Counted from the stretch's first letter, positions 34,801 through 44,745 are shown. The stretch is 64,000 nucleotides of DNA from Maniola hyperantus (GCF_902806685.2 NC_048549.1:12851594-12915593), one strand, 5' to 3'. The notes: generated by a model not told the origin, from the sequence alone. Numbers and translations are program-made.

Positions 34801-36578
34801 CACTACACTACACAAACATCATCCCAACGCCAGTGACTACACTACACTGCACAATCATCCCAACGCCAGTGACTACACTACACTACACTACACTACACAA
34901 ACATCATCCCAACGCCAGTGACTACACTACACTGCACAAACATCCCAACGCCAGTGACTACACTACACTGCACAAACATCCCAACGCCAGTGACTACACT
35001 ACACTACACTACACTACACAAACATCATCCCAACGCCAGTGACTACACTACACTGCACAAACATCCCAACGCCAGTGACTACACTACACTACACTACACT
35101 ACACAAACATCATCCCAACGCCAGTGACTACACTACACTACACAAACATCATCCTAACGCCAGTGACTACACCACACTACACTACACTAACATCATACCA
35201 ACGCAGTGACTTTTATCTCTCTTATTAGAGGATAGAGTTACACGGATGCCGTCGGTATATTTCTCAGGTCACGTGACCAAGTTAGTCAGCCCTGTCTAAT
35301 AGATTATTTTTGTTGATAGGTAGAGGTAACAGAGTACACATGGGAGGAGGTGAGCCGCGGCCCGCGCGTGCGACGTCGCGCGGCCATCCAGAGCGAGGTG
35401 ATGCGACGCGCCAGGCACGTGAAGGAAGTGTTGCCCCTCGTACCATTGAAAGACATCGTGAAGGAACTTGGTAAGTTCCTTGTTAGACTTAGATAAAACC
35501 AGCCGTATTTTTTAGGTATTTTTTGTATTTGTATTTATTTATTTATTAAAGAAGAATATTTACAGTTTACAACAAGTTTGGTGCATTCATAATAAACTTT
35601 AAATAAGTTTTTCCGTACACCAGTGCTGTCGACAGTCGATAGGTACCTACACGTAACATTGATTTATTGGTATACTTAATACTTAACAGCTAACTAACAA
35701 TTACTTAATATAAACTAACAACATTGAGCTAAATGTGGGTTATTTTAAACTTAATATACATTAAAAAATTATTTTAAACTTAATATACATAATAGGTAAA
35801 AAACACAATCATTTATATAATGTAGGTAGGTAAGAAAACGTTCATTATTAAATATCACAGCGGAGTGGTAACACACGACGAGCGTAAGACGCTCACTCAC
35901 ACTACTTCATGTATTATATTTTAACTTCTGGTACAGGGTGATTACATCATTAATTTAAGTTCAATGTATCTTATATTTATTATGCTGATGTGTGATTGAT
36001 TTTTGAGGTTTCCATAGTAAAACTAGGGGAGGTCTATACCTCCCCTATTTTGTCCAGTCTGTCTCTGTTTAATACACTACCCGCTTGAATAAAATTATAT
36101 TTTATTCTATTCTTTTGTATACCCAAATTCGCGGTGACGAACTACACTATCTATTTAGTACAAAGACAACTTATATCTCGAAAAGGGATATAGGCTACTT
36201 TTTATTCCAGAACATCACATATCCCGCGGGATGTTTAAAAACCTATATCTATGCGGAAAAAGTCGCGGCCATCATCCAGTATTCCATTAAGAAATGTTAA
36301 TCATTTCCATTTTTTCAGAAAAAACACGCAGCGTAGACGTAACAATAACGAACTTTCTAGAAGGTCTCGTCCCTTACACGTCAGAAGCCGAGTCGGTCGC
36401 CGAACCCCAACCTAGCACCTCTCAAGCACCCCCCAAATATGTGACCCCCCTACCAACAGGGACCTTCCCCAAAACTGCCAAGGAAAGGCAGATGAGCTTC
36501 CAAGATAAGAAAGCACAGATGATCGCAGAGGCCCGGCAGAGGTATATAGAGAAACACGGGCTACAGATAGCTTGTTGA
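28806..36578 (+). CDS. AUP1: AUP1 (ancient ubiquitous protein 1) orthologue
   Basis: Eight exons with GT/AG introns join in frame: 28806-28843, 28995-29161, 32169-32281, 33137-33210, 33463-33596, 34200-34402, 35320-35470 and 36319-36578, giving 379 residues. AUP1 is an ER and lipid-droplet protein that recruits the E2 enzyme UBE2G2 for ER-associated degradation. Exon 2 gives a long hydrophobic hairpin. Residues ~70-245 are an acyltransferase-like domain with P-E-G at 146-148. A CUE domain spans ~276-310 (V-L-P-L-V-P ... I-T-N-F-L-E-G). The tail K-E-R-Q-M-S-F-Q-D-K-K matches the UBE2G2-binding region. The acyltransferase H-X4-D motif reads N-Y-V-S-C-L-D (88-94), with Tyr in place of His. Intron 6 holds a minisatellite and intron 2 several repeats. 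Partial copies of exon 8 follow the gene; AATAAA at 36930-36935 is a candidate signal. Confidence 0.94.
29442..29733. repeat. MITE, family D, in AUP1 intron 2
   Basis: Begins TGGCCCCGATTCTCTAG and ends TGCTTAGAATCGGTGCCA. It is close to the inverse of the copy at 62293-62583. It lies 280 bp after exon 2. Confidence 0.75.
29928..30530. repeat. Composite interspersed repeat in AUP1 intron 2
   Basis: Starts ACTGGCCCAGTGTGAGTCAG and ends GGTACTGAACCCTAAAAA. Matching end phrases are at 16378-16425 and, more loosely, around 57760-58030. An inner AAAATAAAATAAAATG run and a local tandem repeat (30178-30265) break the copy. This is a high-copy insect repeat whose class I cannot settle. Confidence 0.5.
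30178..30265. repeat. 15-bp tandem repeat TAGTATAGTTATTAT
   Basis: About five near-identical units of TAGTATAGTTATTAT follow one another in AUP1 intron 2. Confidence 0.85.
30834..31000. repeat. MITE, family I, in AUP1 intron 2
   Basis: ATAAGTCCTGCAAATTGCTA and AGCAATTTGCGGGATTTAT are inverted ends. The interior carries ATGACGTCATTTTGACGTCA (CRE-like TGACGTCA sites) and AAAATGGCGGCC. Copies are at 38275-38443 and 42502-42643. Confidence 0.8.
31795..31896 (-). repeat. SINE-3 fragment, minus strand
   Basis: CATGTTAAATGACTAATATT, CCTCTCCAACTAAGCG and CCGTTGAGCTATTGAGG correspond to parts of the SINE at 3549-3742, with the B-box region deleted. Confidence 0.55.
32007..32027. repeat. 21-base poly-C tract in AUP1 intron 2
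   Basis: An uninterrupted run of C, followed by a CT-rich stretch, about 140 bp before exon 3. Such a tract could form an i-motif and is error-prone in sequencing. No function can be stated. Confidence 0.85.
32303..32432. repeat. MITE, family G, in AUP1 intron 3
   Basis: GAGATCTATAGAGCGCACTT and GTATGCTCTATAGATCTATA are inverted ends around a core with GTTAAAACGAGACAGAG and its inverse. Copies are at 44601-44745 and 45630-45778. Confidence 0.75.
32440..32585. repeat. MITE, family L, in AUP1 intron 3
   Basis: AAAATGACTCCTCACGCCAT at left and ATGGCGCGTGACTCATTTTT at right are inverted. The inner TGTCATGTCAAAAGTACAG is shared with 4078-4262. It directly follows the family G copy. Confidence 0.6.
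32868..33105. repeat. Interspersed retroelement (family A) in AUP1 intron 3
   Basis: AACTAGAGGATGCCCGCGAC, TTCGTCCGCGTGGATTTAAG and AAAACCGTTCGCGTTAGGCC are the inverse orientation of copies such as 17560-17760. It ends about 30 bp before the exon 4 acceptor. Confidence 0.6.
33655..34003. repeat. Fragments of MITE families H and E in AUP1 intron 5
   Basis: The left part (CTCTCTGTAATGTAATCCCA, GTTAACCATTTTGAGGCAAC) matches family H. The right part (AAAGGGATAGCAATAGATTT, TAGAGATTGTGTACAACTGA) matches the right end of family E. The open frames here come from the repeats. Confidence 0.55.
34436..35200. repeat. Minisatellite in AUP1 intron 6
   Basis: About 20 tandem units of the type CCCAACGCCAGTGACTACAC then TACACTGCACAAACAT. 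Unit length varies from about 36 to 52 bp by insertion of extra TACAC steps or an extra ATC (CATCATCCCAACG). Variant units recur in blocks, as expected for expansion of a higher-order unit. The open frames through it are products of the repeat, not genes. Confidence 0.95.
36145..36285. repeat. Interspersed retroelement tail (family A) in AUP1 intron 7
   Basis: ATATAGGCTACTTTTTATTC, ATCCCGCGGGATGTTTAAAA and AAGTCGCGGCCATCATCCAG follow the family A order. It ends about 35 bp before exon 8. Confidence 0.5.
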
Positions 36579-36654
36579 TAGGTATTGAGATTTTGTTTTT
36601 TTGAGGGTAGTCTGATATTTTGAACACTGACGTCTATTATACATTTAAAAAAAA

Positions 36655-36910
36655 AAAGATATAGCCATGTTAAAGGCGTGAGTCGTGACTAATATTCCCC
36701 TTTCAAGCAAAGCATAAAGCAAACAGCCGACCCCCTTAAATATGTAACCCTCCTACCATTAGGCACCTTCCCCAAAACTGCCAAACAAAAGACTCAGATG
36801 GTCTCAAGTATATAGAGAAACACAGACTCCAAATAGCTTGTTGATAGGTATTGAGATATTGTTTTTTTGAAGGTAGTCTGATATTTTGAGCACTGACGTC
36901 TATTAAACAT
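36655..36910 (+). pseudogene. Partial copy 1 of AUP1 exon 8
   Basis: Positions 36735-36910 repeat the AUP1 exon 8 end and its 3' flank: AAATATGTAACC, GGCACCTTCCCCAAAACTGC, TATATAGAGAAACACAGACT, GCTTGTTGATAGGTATTGAG. About 50 bp of the coding middle is deleted. A SINE-like stretch (36655-36715) precedes it and recurs before the next copy, so the duplicated unit is about 270-300 bp. Translation is broken. Confidence 0.85.
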
Positions 36911-36949
36911 GCAAAACCTCTTTTAATTAAATAAAATTTAAACATATAG

Positions 36950-37250
36950 CCATGTTAAAGGCTTGAGTCGTGACTCGTGACTGATATTCCCCTTCCAACA
37001 AAGCATAAAGTCCCTCTCAAATATGTAACCCCCTACCAATAGGGATCTTCCCCAAAACTGCCAAGTAATAAGCCCAGATGATCGCAAAGAAGTTGTATTG
37101 AGATTTTTTTGAGGGTTATCTGAAATTTTTAGCACTGACGTCTATTATACAGGAACACCTTTTTTTAAATCAAAATAAAACTCAGCAATGACCTTTCAAA
37201 CAAAGCCTAAAACAAAAACCTTCCCCCCAGAAACATATAGTATAATCCCC
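36950..37250 (+). pseudogene. Partial copies 2 and 3 of AUP1 exon 8
   Basis: Copy 2 (about 37015-37150) keeps TCTTCCCCAAAACTGCCAAG, CCCAGATGATCGCAAAG and AGCACTGACGTCTATTATAC but has lost the stop-codon region. A fainter third trace (37180-37250) keeps only AAACAAAGCCTAAAACAAAA and ACCTTCCCCCCAGAAACATA. Decay increases with distance from the gene. Confidence 0.7.
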
Positions 37251-38013
37251 TACTATCATCTGCTTAAGTTATAGGAAACTCAACCCTTGTAACGGGCCGC
37301 CATATTTTGAAGCATGCTCGTAGATCTTAAAATGTGCGTAAGCCCCGTGCAAAAAACTTTTGTGATGTCTGACTTATCTAGTTCTCTAACTTTAGCCAGT
37401 CAGTAAAAATTTACTTGAGTCAAAGTCAAAGTCAGGATAAGACTGAATGAATTGATTGATGCCATAAAAAAATTAAGAATTCACTAGAGCTGCCGTAGGC
37501 ATCTCGGGTCACGAGACCAAGTGAGTCCGCCCTGCTATAAGGAATATCGACCTTTCTGGCTGATTTCATACTCATGAATACACCACTCTGTATAGTGGAA
37601 TAGACGCCAGTGTTACAAAACTAATAATGGACGTAAAGTTGACGCACACTAACCGTTGAGGTACAAAAGCGACAGACGTCCTGACTGCGATAATGCAACG
37701 CGCAGTGTGTACTAGCCCTAAGGTTAATTTTAGTGATGCTCACGGACTTTGAATAGATGCGGCATGCTTATTGAATAGTATGAAAAAATATCGTACCAAT
37801 TTTTTCCAACCTTCGATGACGTCACGCGAGTCATATAATGTGAATAACGGGTACATACCACGATTTATATGATGGTTTTGAATTATCGATATTTCGACCC
37901 CGTTGCACGAGTCGTGGTCACGACAGGACTGCAGAACTGCCAGACACGAAGTTCGAGCTGTCATGGGCAGTACCGAATATCACGAGCTGTCATTATTAAC
38001 ATTGGATGAACAA

Positions 38014-38174
38014 TGGGGCCGATTCTCTTGTACACAATCTCTAAACTAAACTAATTTAACAGGTCTAAATCTAGTGCCATCCTTTTCCGCAAGCAACATT
38101 ATGAAAGGGATAGCAATAGATTTAGGCGTGACATTTTAGTTTAGTTTAGAGATTGTGTACAATGGAATTAGCCA
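38014..38174. repeat. MITE, family E
   Basis: GGGGCCGATTCTCTTGTACA and TGTGTACAATGGAATTAGCC are inverted ends, with TCTCTAAACTAAACT matched by AGTTTAGTTTAGAGA inside. Copies are at 62130-62290 and, as fragments, 33920-34003 and 52340-52455. Confidence 0.75.
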
Positions 38175-38274
38175 CATTTTGTGTCGTTTAACTACGAAAT
38201 AGCCTAAAATCATTAGCGAATCATTTAGTGATGATCACAACGCGCGATCACAAGTTGCAAACGCCACGGGTGAG

Positions 38275-38443
38275 TATAACTCCCGCAAATTGCTATTGCG
38301 CTGGAACTGTGTCTCACTAACATCGAAATGACGTCATTTTGACGTCAGCCGAAATAAGAATATACCATCAGCTCGACACTTCAGTCTCGTGCTGACGTCA
38401 CGAAAACGGCGGCCGCGCGCATTAGCAATTTTCGGGACTTATA
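38275..38443. repeat. MITE, family I
   Basis: ATAACTCCCGCAAATTGCTA and TAGCAATTTTCGGGACTTAT form the inverted ends. The inside carries TGACGTCATTTTGACGTCAG and AAAACGGCGGCCGCGCGC. Confidence 0.8.
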
Positions 38444-39435
38444 AGTGAACAGATTCGACAGGAAAGAGGAACGATTTGTTGTATGTGGAAAGAGGAATGA
38501 TAGTATTGGACAGAGAAATGAAAAAAAAAAAAATTGGCGCTTGGCTCTTTAGCTCCAGGGGACGTCTGCGGGATCTAGATATTCCAAGTCCGTGGTGATG
38601 GTACATTGTTTTGATTGTAAAAAGTACTCCCCTCTAGCACCGATGGTGCTATTCCCATTGTCACATATTAAATGTCAATACAGCTATAAGTGCCTGGCAA
38701 ACAACTTGGTCCTAAAGCGGCGTAGTGGGACAAAGGTGGCGAATCCGGGAAGCGAAAGTCGACGTATCCACCAATCTCAATTAATCGCGTGCACCCGCCA
38801 TTCGCCAGCCAATCGCGTCAATACTCAAGTTGTTTGCCGGGCACTGTACATATAGGCTCCAGTTACACTCCAGTTACACTGGCCCAAGAGTGGGTAATAG
38901 TGTTTCACACATATTCTAAACTAATGGACAGGTTTAAATCTAGAGCTATCCTTCTCCACAGGAAGCATTATGAAAGGAATAGAAATATATGTCTTTTATG
39001 GAATACCAAATGCGTCCATTATTTTCTAGACTTTATTATGTCTTTTTGTGTTACTTCCCTATTAGCTCGTTTCCCTGAATAGGGTAATTCGTAAATGTAG
39101 ACCACAGATAGAACATACCTGCTAAAGACTATTTTTTTTTTTGGAAATCCTGTCAACCCACCTGTAAGGTTTTTTAAAGTACGTGTGGAAAATACTTAAA
39201 ATATAGAATTTTGATTGGCACTTATAATTTTTTATAATACATATACAAAAAGATATTTTTATAGTTTACTAAAAAAGCTTGACGTAGTTCGAGTTTTTAT
39301 TACTTCGTACGCAATCGTACTTCGAAATATGGCATGGCCCCTATTGCATTATCATAGAAATGAGTAAATATACCCACTTATGATTTTACGTGCATACGAT
39401 TTTTACTATAAAAGTGTAGAATTTAAATTGATATC

Positions 39436-39548
39436 ATCATCATCATCATCATCAGCCTGTGGACGTCCACTGTTGGACATAGGCCTTCCCTAACGAGCGC
39501 CTCCACACCCGGTCCTCAGCCTTTCTCATCCAGCCACTTCCCGCCAGA
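39436..39548 (-). mobile_element. RTE-type LINE 3' end, minus strand
   Basis: The minus strand translates as W-M-R-K-A-E-D-R-V-W-R-R-S-L, then A-Y-V-Q-Q-W-T-S-T-G and a stop, the C-terminus typical of RTE-class non-LTR retrotransposons. A (GAT)n tail follows, seen as ATCATCATCATC on the plus strand. Only about 35 codons remain. Confidence 0.7.
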
Positions 39549-39614
39549 CTCTTTATATCGTCGGTAAATTGATCTACAGTGCATATATTTTAAGAAATTT
39601 ATATATGTATTTTA

Positions 39615-39725
39615 AGTCACGCCACGCCATATTTGCTCCACTTGTCAACTGTCATGTTAAAAGTACGATTTTAGTCCATACGGTAAACACTTTTGACATG
39701 ACACATAGACCCAATATGGCGAGTA
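39615..39725. repeat. MITE, family L fragment
   Basis: CGCCATATTTGCTCCACTTG, ACTGTCATGTTAAAAGTACG and CACTTTTGACATGACACATA are shared with 4078-4262 and 32440-32585. Confidence 0.5.
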
Positions 39726-39817
39726 CTTTCATAAAATGTATTCCTGCACTCGAGGTTACGTAAGAAACTACAGTTGTAGTGCAGTAAAAATGTACATATT
39801 TTAAAAAACTCGGTATA

Positions 39818-39961
39818 GGTCCGTTCACTATAATTTGACGCCTAGCTTTATGTTGGCACTATTGCACATCACACAATAACAAACCCTAAGTTCTAAGGAA
39901 TAAAGCAAACAAAGCAATGGTGCCAACATAAAGTTAGGCGTCAAGTTATAGTGAACGGACC
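39818..39961. repeat. Intact foldback MITE, family F
   Basis: GGTCCGTTCACTATAATTTG at the left and CAAGTTATAGTGAACGGACC at the right are near-perfect inverted repeats that continue inward through CGCCTA and TATGTTGGCACTATTGC. Both flanks carry ATA (39815-39817, 39962-39964), a 3-bp duplication that would fit a PIF/Harbinger-type element. Confidence 0.85.
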
Positions 39962-40557
39962 ATAGTCCTGAATGGCTAAGTTGATTATTCCCTTGTAAAG
40001 ATGAGTCCAGATTATGTAACATGTTATAAAACTTTCCTTAACACATCCACATTGTTTTATATTATTTACATAGCATGCGTCTGCACTACTAAAACATGTT
40101 ATAAAACCATGTTTTGTAATAAGTAATGTTATATAGTGTTATAATAGAACTTGTTATAAAACCAAGTTTTGAAACATGTTATGTATGTACTGTAGGTAGT
40201 AAATAAATGAAAAAGTAACATGTATATTTAAAGACTTCTTTAGCAATATGTGTATAAATTAAAACTACTTTTTTTTGTTTAGATTAAAATAAAGTTTTTA
40301 CAGGTAATTGTATCGATTTTTCGAAATGTTTTATTTTTTAGTTTATGCCCAGTAGATCGTGTTGTTTTAGGGTAGTTTTCCACTAGAGTTGGCAAATCAC
40401 ATAATGGCGCACGAAAAATGATCGCGTCGTCTTCCAAACTGCACCTCAGATGAACGTCAACTATTGCACAGTTTTAACTCATAGTTCGACTCAATTGTAC
40501 AATATTACTGTGTAACAATAACCCAATACTTTTTCTGTTAATTAATTTATGTGTGGC

Positions 40558-40725
40558 TCTATTGCGGTAGAATGACAGCTACAATGTCACGATCGCTATC
40601 ACCTTTTATTGGTTAACGCTCGCTCACAATTGGCTAAAATGCATTGTTGCAACAACAAGAATAACATAAATTCAGCCAATCACAACAATTGCGATTGATG
40701 CAGGTTTTGTGGAATCAACCTAATG
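40558..40725. repeat. Diverged single copy of family K
   Basis: Contains ATGACAGCTACAATGTCACG, AACGCTCGCTCACAATTGGC and AATTCAGCCAATCACAACAA, matching each unit of the tandem pair at 10017-10373. Confidence 0.65.
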
Positions 40726-40749
40726 GTGAGTGCAGTTTTGGTTTCCTAG

Positions 40750-40885
40750 AACAGCGGTATCATCACAGAGCCGTCGCCCGTCACACTACATATAGCGTCA
40801 AAACTGCCGCCACCATGGCCGTCACAGACTTCCTAGAGGTGGACTTACCTACGTCCGCGACGCCGCTTCGACTCATGGTCCTATG
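40750..40885 (+). other. Terminal-exon-like open segment, unrecognised
   Basis: An acceptor-like TTTTGGTTTCCTAG precedes a GC-richer open frame that reads A-V-A-R-H-T-T-Y-S-V-K-T, then A-A-T-M-A-V-T-D-F-L-E-V-D-L-P-T-S-A and ends at TGA (40883-40885). A Kozak-like GCCGCCACCATGG lies inside, and AATAAA follows about 50 bp after the stop. I do not recognise the peptide and find no partner exon. It could be a gene remnant, an unknown terminal exon or chance. Confidence 0.22.
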
Positions 40886-41216
40886 AGCGATGAGTAAGAC
40901 TTCATTTTGATCTTACATTATTGTTTTTGGCAATAAAGTGTTATTTATTCTTATTTGCCAAATCCTATGTAAAGAATGTAGTATCATTTTGCAGTGGAAA
41001 CCCATCCTAAAACATGGGCGTGTAAGTTTTTGAGTCGAGATTTTTGTTCATTTTTTGTAGTGTTAGTTAAAATAATTAATCAATTAATTTATCTTATAAT
41101 TTTAGTCCTTAGATCTCATCGTCTGTCTATTCATATATCATATTCATCCATCATACAACACTTGTTGTTTTAGGGCGGTTTTCAAAAGAATGAATTTACC
41201 CATGTCATTATTTTAA

Positions 41217-41341
41217 AGGCTGATTTTTCAATCGCCAAATAGATTTGAATTTTGACAGTTTTGCGTTGGAGAATGACACAACTGGCAAAATGACAATTTT
41301 ATTCGCCACTTAAAATTTATTTAGCGATTAAAAAAGCTGTA
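41217..41341. repeat. Foldback element related to 27412-27488
   Basis: AAGGCTGATTTTTCAATCGC and GCGATTAAAAAAGCTGT are imperfect inverted ends around a non-coding core. Confidence 0.5.
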
Positions 41342-42501
41342 TCAAATATGACTCGTAGTAAAGATTACGTAAAATATAATGATGCCACTTGAAATATATT
41401 TTTACACAGATATGATAAATAATAGGTATTATGTAATAATTAATTATATATACGTATTTATATAAATACATACTTAAATATTATAAATGATGTATAAATT
41501 AGTAAAAATACTAGTGAAATATATTATGTCATCAATTTTACGTTATTTGTTAGTCAGCGCCGATATAATATTTAGATGCAACATACTGCCCTATGGCTTC
41601 CAGCATATCTACTATATTGTGGTGAAGTTAATTTTGGATTTATTTGAAAAGATAATGTGACGACGTCAGTCTTATTGCGTGAAAACTGCTTACTAAAGGC
41701 GTCTTCGCCGCAAAGTGCCGCGCGGCTGCAGCCGCGCTGCTTTGTAAATGCATATAAATAAAAACGCGCGACTGCAGCGCTACAGTCGCTCTGCGGTCGA
41801 TCGAAATTATAGTCGGTGAGAAATAACAATATTTGTATGAATGTATTTGTTTCTTTGTTTTTCGTTATCACTTGTTTGAAAGTTTCGTTGTACTTTGTTC
41901 TTTGTAAAGATGCGTCCAGATTATATAACATGTTATAAAACTTGTTACATAACACACCCACAATGTTTTAATACATATCTTGTGCACACTATTTAAAATG
42001 TTCAAAAACCATTGCCCGTGTTAATAAGCTCGATATTTGGCGTACTCAAAAAAACTAGATCATCATAATATAATATTACATAATATTTTTATGACATTTT
42101 GCTACCGGTCAATTTTCCATACGAAGTGGACCTAAACACTGACTGTATTCTTTTCTGCAATTAACGCGTTTAGTTTACTCAACAAAAATAACTTCACCAA
42201 ATGTTGTTTAGAATAAAGTTTGGAATTATAATGATTATTAAATAAAAGTAAATTGTTTCGAAAGAGTTGTTTTATTTCTCACAAAATACGCTTAAATATT
42301 ATTACATCGAAATTGTAAAATTTTAACTAAATATAAACAATATTTTTTGTCAACCGACAATAATTTTAAATCTAATACAACATTTTATTAATTCATTCGA
42401 TTTGATTTCTAAAGACCTAGTGTAACTTTTCAAATTAAAAAACGTCAGTTACTCAAGAGGGGCTAACACACAGACCACCCCCGGTCGTGGGCTAACACGA
42501 T

Positions 42502-42643
42502 ATAAGTACCGCAAATTGCTAATGCGCGTGGCCGCTATTTTAGTGACGTCAGCACTATACTGAAGTTTCGAGCTAATGGTATATTTTTATTTCGATGTCA
42601 ATGAGACATGGTTCCAGCGCAATAGCAATTTGCGGGACTTATA
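42502..42643. repeat. MITE, family I
   Basis: ATAAGTACCGCAAATTGCTA and AGCAATTTGCGGGACTTATA form the ends. It is inverted relative to the copies at 30834-31000 and 38275-38443. Confidence 0.75.
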
Positions 42644-43117
42644 GTTTATTGATTTACACCGGAACAAGAATAGCGTCAAAAACGCAATATGCCAGTATTG
42701 AAAACCAGCACAAAATTTCGAAGTTCAAGCAGTTCTTAAGAACTGTATTTTAAGTACAGTACTGAATTTTAAGAGAGAGAGTCATGCCCCGTTCGTTGAC
42801 TTGAAAAGTTACACTAGCACCTCTGATTAATTTAAACTATGTTTTATAAATTGGCTCAGGTCTCGTTAATCTGATAAGAGAGTTCGTCCGCGGCTAAATA
42901 GCCGATAACTTTACTCCATCCACTGAGAGAAGTTAGTAGTAGGACTCTCTGTTACGTAATCTCATATAAATGTTAGAAACAATTTCATAGGCGACAACAA
43001 CAAATTCAATAGGTGTTAACCATTTTGAATCACCAACCAACCACAAACATGTTTTCGAATTGAATTTCAAATGTTTTTGAAAACATTCAAAGTTTGGAAA
43101 CATCGGCGTAAAGTTGC

Positions 43118-43850
43118 CTGTCTATTGGTATTCTACAGGATATATTTCGGAGAGTGTGCCGAAGAACTATTCAACCTGGTTGCTCCTTCACCCTTCTGCT
43201 ATCGTACCGCAAGGCATCGCTAAGGTCTGCAACCATACGTAGTCGAAATTCCACGGATACGTACAAAGCGATTTGCGTCTTCATTTCTAATCCGAACCGC
43301 TAAGATTTGGAAAAACCTTCCAGCATCAGTTTTCCCCTCTAATTATAATATGGGTACCTTCAAGTCTAGAGTGAATAGGCATCTAGGCAAGCGTCACTAT
43401 CCAGCCGGTCTGATTGCAGCGTAGATAGAGTAATAAAGGTAGATTGAAGTACTGTGTAACACCGCATATGTGATAGCGATAGCACGACGCAACGATGAAT
43501 AACACGACAATTATTACCATTGTTTAGTAGTCAATATTTGTATTAACCGATCAACAATATTTGTATTAAACGTTTTTTATGTGAAAACAAGTAAATAACT
43601 AATGAGAAATACAATTACGCCACGAATTCTCAAGATTTGTTTTGTAACTAAAGTTGCATTCCTTGTATGTATTCTTGAAAAAAAACCAGTTACACGATAA
43701 GGGACAAAAAATAGGTTAGCTGCGTCTCTGTTTATCACATTAGCAAATTTATCTGTGCTCTCTTTTTAGTGTGAATGAGAAAGCAAACGTTCCTGTATCT
43801 ACCTTTATTACTCTATCTACAGATTGCAGCCAAGCGCTAGTCTACAAATT
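43118..43850 (+). mobile_element. Non-LTR retrotransposon (CR1/Jockey-like) C-terminal fragment
   Basis: The plus strand reads F-Y-R-I-Y-F-G-E-C-A-E-E-L-F-N-L, then P-S-P-F-C-Y-R-T-A-R-H-R and a stop. This is the C-terminal end of a common insect LINE. Further shifted-frame patches follow to GATTGCAGC at 43412-43420, where another element is inserted. LINE sequence resumes at 43822 and ends in an A-rich tail (43846-43850 and onward). Confidence 0.7.
43421..43821. mobile_element. ~400-bp TIR element inserted in the LINE
   Basis: GTAGATAGAGTAATAAAGGT at 43421 is the inverse of ACCTTTATTACTCTATCTAC ending at 43820. Both sides are flanked by GATTGCAGC (43412-43420, 43822-43830), a 9-bp target duplication. 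A 9-bp duplication suggests a Mutator-type element. The interior is non-coding. Confidence 0.8.
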
Positions 43851-44025
43851 AAAAAAAAACATTTTCGAATTGAATTGCAAATGTTTTTGAAAATATGTTT
43901 GTGCCACTCAAAACACCCACTGAGTTTTTTGTCTTTGTCATTTTCATGGGATCACGTAACAGACAGATCCCTCTACTAACTTATCTCCGTGGATAGAGTA
44001 TAGCCGATAGCAGTTTTATTTAGGA

Positions 44026-44225
44026 CCATTTGCGTATCAGGCGGTTAGTTACATTACGATTAACGTTAAACTTTAACATCGATAAAAGAAATAAAAGAAA
44101 AATGGGTTGCACAAGTCGGGGCTTACTTTAACCATAATCATGCTACCCACTTTGCTTTTTATTAGTGGTCAGAGTTGCACCGTAATCGTAACCTTAACAG
44201 CATGTCCAGCAGCTGGACTTAAATT
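44026..44225. repeat. Truncated copy of the 44868-45373 foldback family
   Basis: GACCATTTGCGTATCAGGCG and GGTTGCACAAGTCGGGGCTT are shared with the more complete element at 44868-45373. Confidence 0.5.
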
Positions 44226-44600
44226 ACAGATTTAGGCACTTGAAAGTAACACTAGAGATTTGAACCCTTTTAACGTCGCATGTTTAAAATTGTTACTTAT
44301 TTATAGTAAATATGTCCGAATATTTTTATATCATTTGAACACACATGAAAATACACTACGGTTAAATTGAAAACCTCCTACATTCTTTTGAGGTAGGTTA
44401 AACACTAACGGCCGAATACCAAAATGCATGATTTTAATGCCTTCGCAGATGAACGACTATTTTCCGCGGAGGACAAAAATAGATCACTAATGCATAAACG
44501 CACACGATGGACAAATAGCACGGCGAAAGTCGAAACACCGTAGTCAACAATGAGGTACTGTTGTCCTCCACGGACAATAGTCTGCGCAGGCCTTTAAGAC

Positions 44601-44745
44601 TGAGATCTATAGAGCGCACTTTGAATTTGTTCAGACTTAAGATTTAGTTAAAATGAGAGAGATTAATGTGAGTGATATACATCTGTCTCGTTTAAACTCT
44701 GTCTCAAGTCTAAGCAAAGTCAGTGCGTTCTATAGATTTCACCCT
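44601..44745. repeat. MITE, family G
   Basis: TGAGATCTATAGAGCGCACT and CAGTGCGTTCTATAGATTTC form the inverted ends. The core contains ATGAGAGAGATTAATGTGAG. Confidence 0.75.

Larger units (their letters stand above)
42895..44000. repeat. Family H foldback element interrupted by a LINE
   Basis: The left arm (42900-43110) has CCACTGAGAGAAGTTAGTAG and TTTTCGAATTGAATTTCAAA. The right arm (43853-44000) has the inverse ATTTTCGAATTGAATTGCAA and CTAACTTATCTCCGTGGATA. Between them lie a LINE fragment and, inside that, a ~400-bp foldback element. The order of arrival can therefore be read directly. Confidence 0.7.

Noticed and set aside
34722..35127. Open frames of 69-106 residues with repeated T-T-L-H-C-T-N-I-P-T-P-V
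   Set aside because: Translation of the intron 6 minisatellite. The frame stays open only because of the repeat composition.
34436..35200. Regular direct repeats resembling a CRISPR array
   Set aside because: Units vary in length, there are no unique spacers, the context is an insect intron, and no cas-like gene is present.
41572..41961. 129-residue minus-strand open frame
   Set aside because: Composed of inverted-repeat and GC-rich foldback sequence (GCGCGGCTGCAGCCGCG). No protein family resemblance.
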